Positions 5,737 to 6,661 of a stretch of DNA of 6,661 nt are shown piece by piece (the first letter of the stretch is position 1; every line of letters starts with the position of its first letter). This DNA is from an uncultured bacterium (GTDB taxonomy: Bacteria > Verrucomicrobiota > Kiritimatiellia > CAIKKV01), in assembly GCA_903828035.1 (NCBI GenBank), contig CAIKKV010000609.1, positions 1 through 6,661 on the forward strand. The letters are read 5' to 3'. The notes beneath the pieces were generated by a model. That model did no database searches. It was not told the DNA's origin and worked only from the letters and a program-made list of their open reading frames with translations. A program made the position numbers and the translations under genes.

Positions 5737-6661
5737 TTAGGAGAGCGGATCTTCGACGGCGGGCGTGACCGTCTCAAGCAGTTTGCGCACGATGTCGTCG
5801 GTGGACACCCCGGAGGCCTCGGCGTTGAAATTGGACACAAGCCGGTGGCGAAGCACGGGCGCGGCCAGGGCGCGCACATCGCCCGTGGTGGCGTGATACC
5901 GCCCCCGGAGGATGGCGCGGGCCTTGGCGGCGAGCATCAGGCCGATGCCGGCGCGCGGCCCGGCGCCCCACTGGACCCATTCCTTGATGAAGGAGGGCGC
6001 CTGCGGGTCATCGGGCCGGGTCAGGCGCACCAGGTCGCGGGCGTACAGGAAGACGTGATCCGCCGCGGGCACCCGGCGCACCACCTGCTGCAGGGAAAGA
6101 ATGTCGTCACCGCTCAGGAGCGGGACGAGCTCCGACTGCCAGGATCCGCTGATGCGCTTCATGATTTCAAGCTCCTGCGCGGCCGTGGGATAGCCGACGC
6201 GGATCATGAACAGGAACCGGTCGAGCTGGGCTTCCGGCAGCGGATAGGTGCCTTCCTGCTCGACCGGATTCTGCGTGGCCAGCACGAAGAACGGATCGGG
6301 CAGCTTGTACATGTTTTCGCCGGCGGTCACCTGCCGCTCCTGCATGGCTTCCAGCAACGCGGCCTGTGTCTTGGGCGGCGTGCGGTTGATCTCATCGGCC
6401 AGCAGCAGGTTGGTGAAGAGCGGACCGTGCACAAACCGGAAGACCCGTTTGCCGGTGGTGCGATCCTCTTCAAGGACATCCGTGCCGGTGATATCGGAAG
6501 GCATCAGATCGGGCGTGAACTGGACGCGTTTGAAGCCGAGCTTCAGCGCCTGCGAGAGCGTGCTCACCAGGAGCGTTTTGGCCAGACCGGGCACGCCGAC
6601 CCGTAGGGCGGGCCCCCGGCAGAAGACGGCGATAAGGACTTGCTCGACCACATCGTCCTGC
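5737..6661 (-). CDS. moxR: MoxR-family AAA+ ATPase (5' end outside window)
   Basis: AAA+ ATPase of the MoxR family, expected to be a cytoplasmic hexameric chaperone-like motor acting on VWA-domain partners. There are 307 complete codons before the TAA stop; family members are usually about 320-340 residues, so only some 20-30 N-terminal residues are missing. Counting from the first complete codon (Gln, 6660-6658), one sees Walker A GVPGLAKT (22-29), Walker B LLADEINR (Asp89, Glu90), sensor 1 ATQNP (128-132), the LDRF arginine (Arg148), and the sensor 2 motif GAGPRA (Arg236) followed by a helical lid with AAKARAIL. The GTG at 6651 is internal to the conserved N-terminal helix and is not the true start. 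Odd point: the strand before Walker A reads GPALRVG where the family usually has GH-L-(L/V)-EG/VG. The DUF58 and VWA genes follow directly, as in classical moxR operons. Family assignment is near certain; the symbol is generic. Confidence 0.97.
   Translation of the reverse strand, partial: QDDVVEQVLIAVFCRGPALRVGVPGLAKTLLVSTLSQALKLGFKRVQFTPDLMPSDITGTDVLEEDRTTGKRVFRFVHGPLFTNLLLADEINRTPPKTQAALLEAMQERQVTAGENMYKLPDPFFVLATQNPVEQEGTYPLPEAQLDRFLFMIRVGYPTAAQELEIMKRISGSWQSELVPLLSGDDILSLQQVVRRVPAADHVFLYARDLVRLTRPDDPQAPSFIKEWVQWGAGPRAGIGLMLAAKARAILRGRYHATTGDVRALAAPVLRHRLVSNFNAEASGVSTDDIVRKLLETVTPAVEDPLS

Noticed and set aside
4906..6606. 566-codon open frame on the plus strand
   Set aside because: It is the codon-for-codon complement of moxR and DUF58, both clear family members. 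It stays open only because the sense strand lacks TTA, CTA and TCA codons. Its translation is Gly/Arg/His rich with no recognisable domain.
6649..6651. GTG at 6651 as the start of moxR
   Set aside because: Upstream codons (Gln-Asp-Asp) continue the conserved helix that precedes Walker A, and known MoxR proteins extend some 20-30 residues further, so the true start is outside the window.

Overview
The window is a tightly packed, single-direction operon. All genes lie on the minus strand, so transcription runs from the right edge to the left edge. It belongs to the MoxR AAA+ / VWA class (the aerotolerance or Bat-type gene neighbourhood). DNA is G+C rich, about two thirds by eye, and is almost entirely coding. 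The order moxR, short soluble DUF58 gene, very long BatA-like membrane gene, then a second very long membrane VWA gene with an amidotransferase-like fold is typical of the Planctomycetes-Verrucomicrobia-Lentisphaerae/Kiritimatiellae group. That placement is an inference from architecture and composition; no rRNA or marker gene is present.

Layout in the direction of transcription. 6661-5737: MoxR-family AAA+ ATPase, missing only its extreme N-terminus beyond the window edge. 5718-4768: DUF58 protein with a complete MIDAS metal site and no membrane segment. 4771-2303: 822-residue protein with a BatA-type N-terminal membrane domain, a VWA domain, an Ig/CARDB-like stretch, an amidotransferase-like Rossmann region and a C-terminal membrane helix. 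2306-1: at least 768 residues of a second membrane VWA protein of the same general plan, running off the left edge with no stop. The last one has no complete reading frame in the window because its 3' end is missing, but translating the minus strand from 2306 to 1 gives 768 uninterrupted codons.

Gene spacing is 18 bp between moxR and the DUF58 gene, then two ATGA overlaps (4768-4771 and 2303-2306). This implies one transcript and translational coupling. No promoter, terminator, RNA gene, insertion sequence, CRISPR array or attachment site could be supported; both operon ends lie outside the window.

Working model, from knowledge of the families: MoxR ATPases act as chaperone-like motors on VWA-domain partners. 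Here one ATPase would serve three MIDAS/VWA-type proteins, one soluble (DUF58) and two membrane-anchored with large extra domains. The substrate and physiological role of such operons in this lineage are largely unknown. The notable features are the two tandem giant VWA proteins, an approximately 200-residue helical insertion splitting the VWA domain of the last gene, a missing MIDAS threonine in the BatA-like protein, and amidotransferase-like regions with no recognisable catalytic cysteine. I did not find a clearly new defence or mobile system; the novelty, if any, is in the two large proteins.
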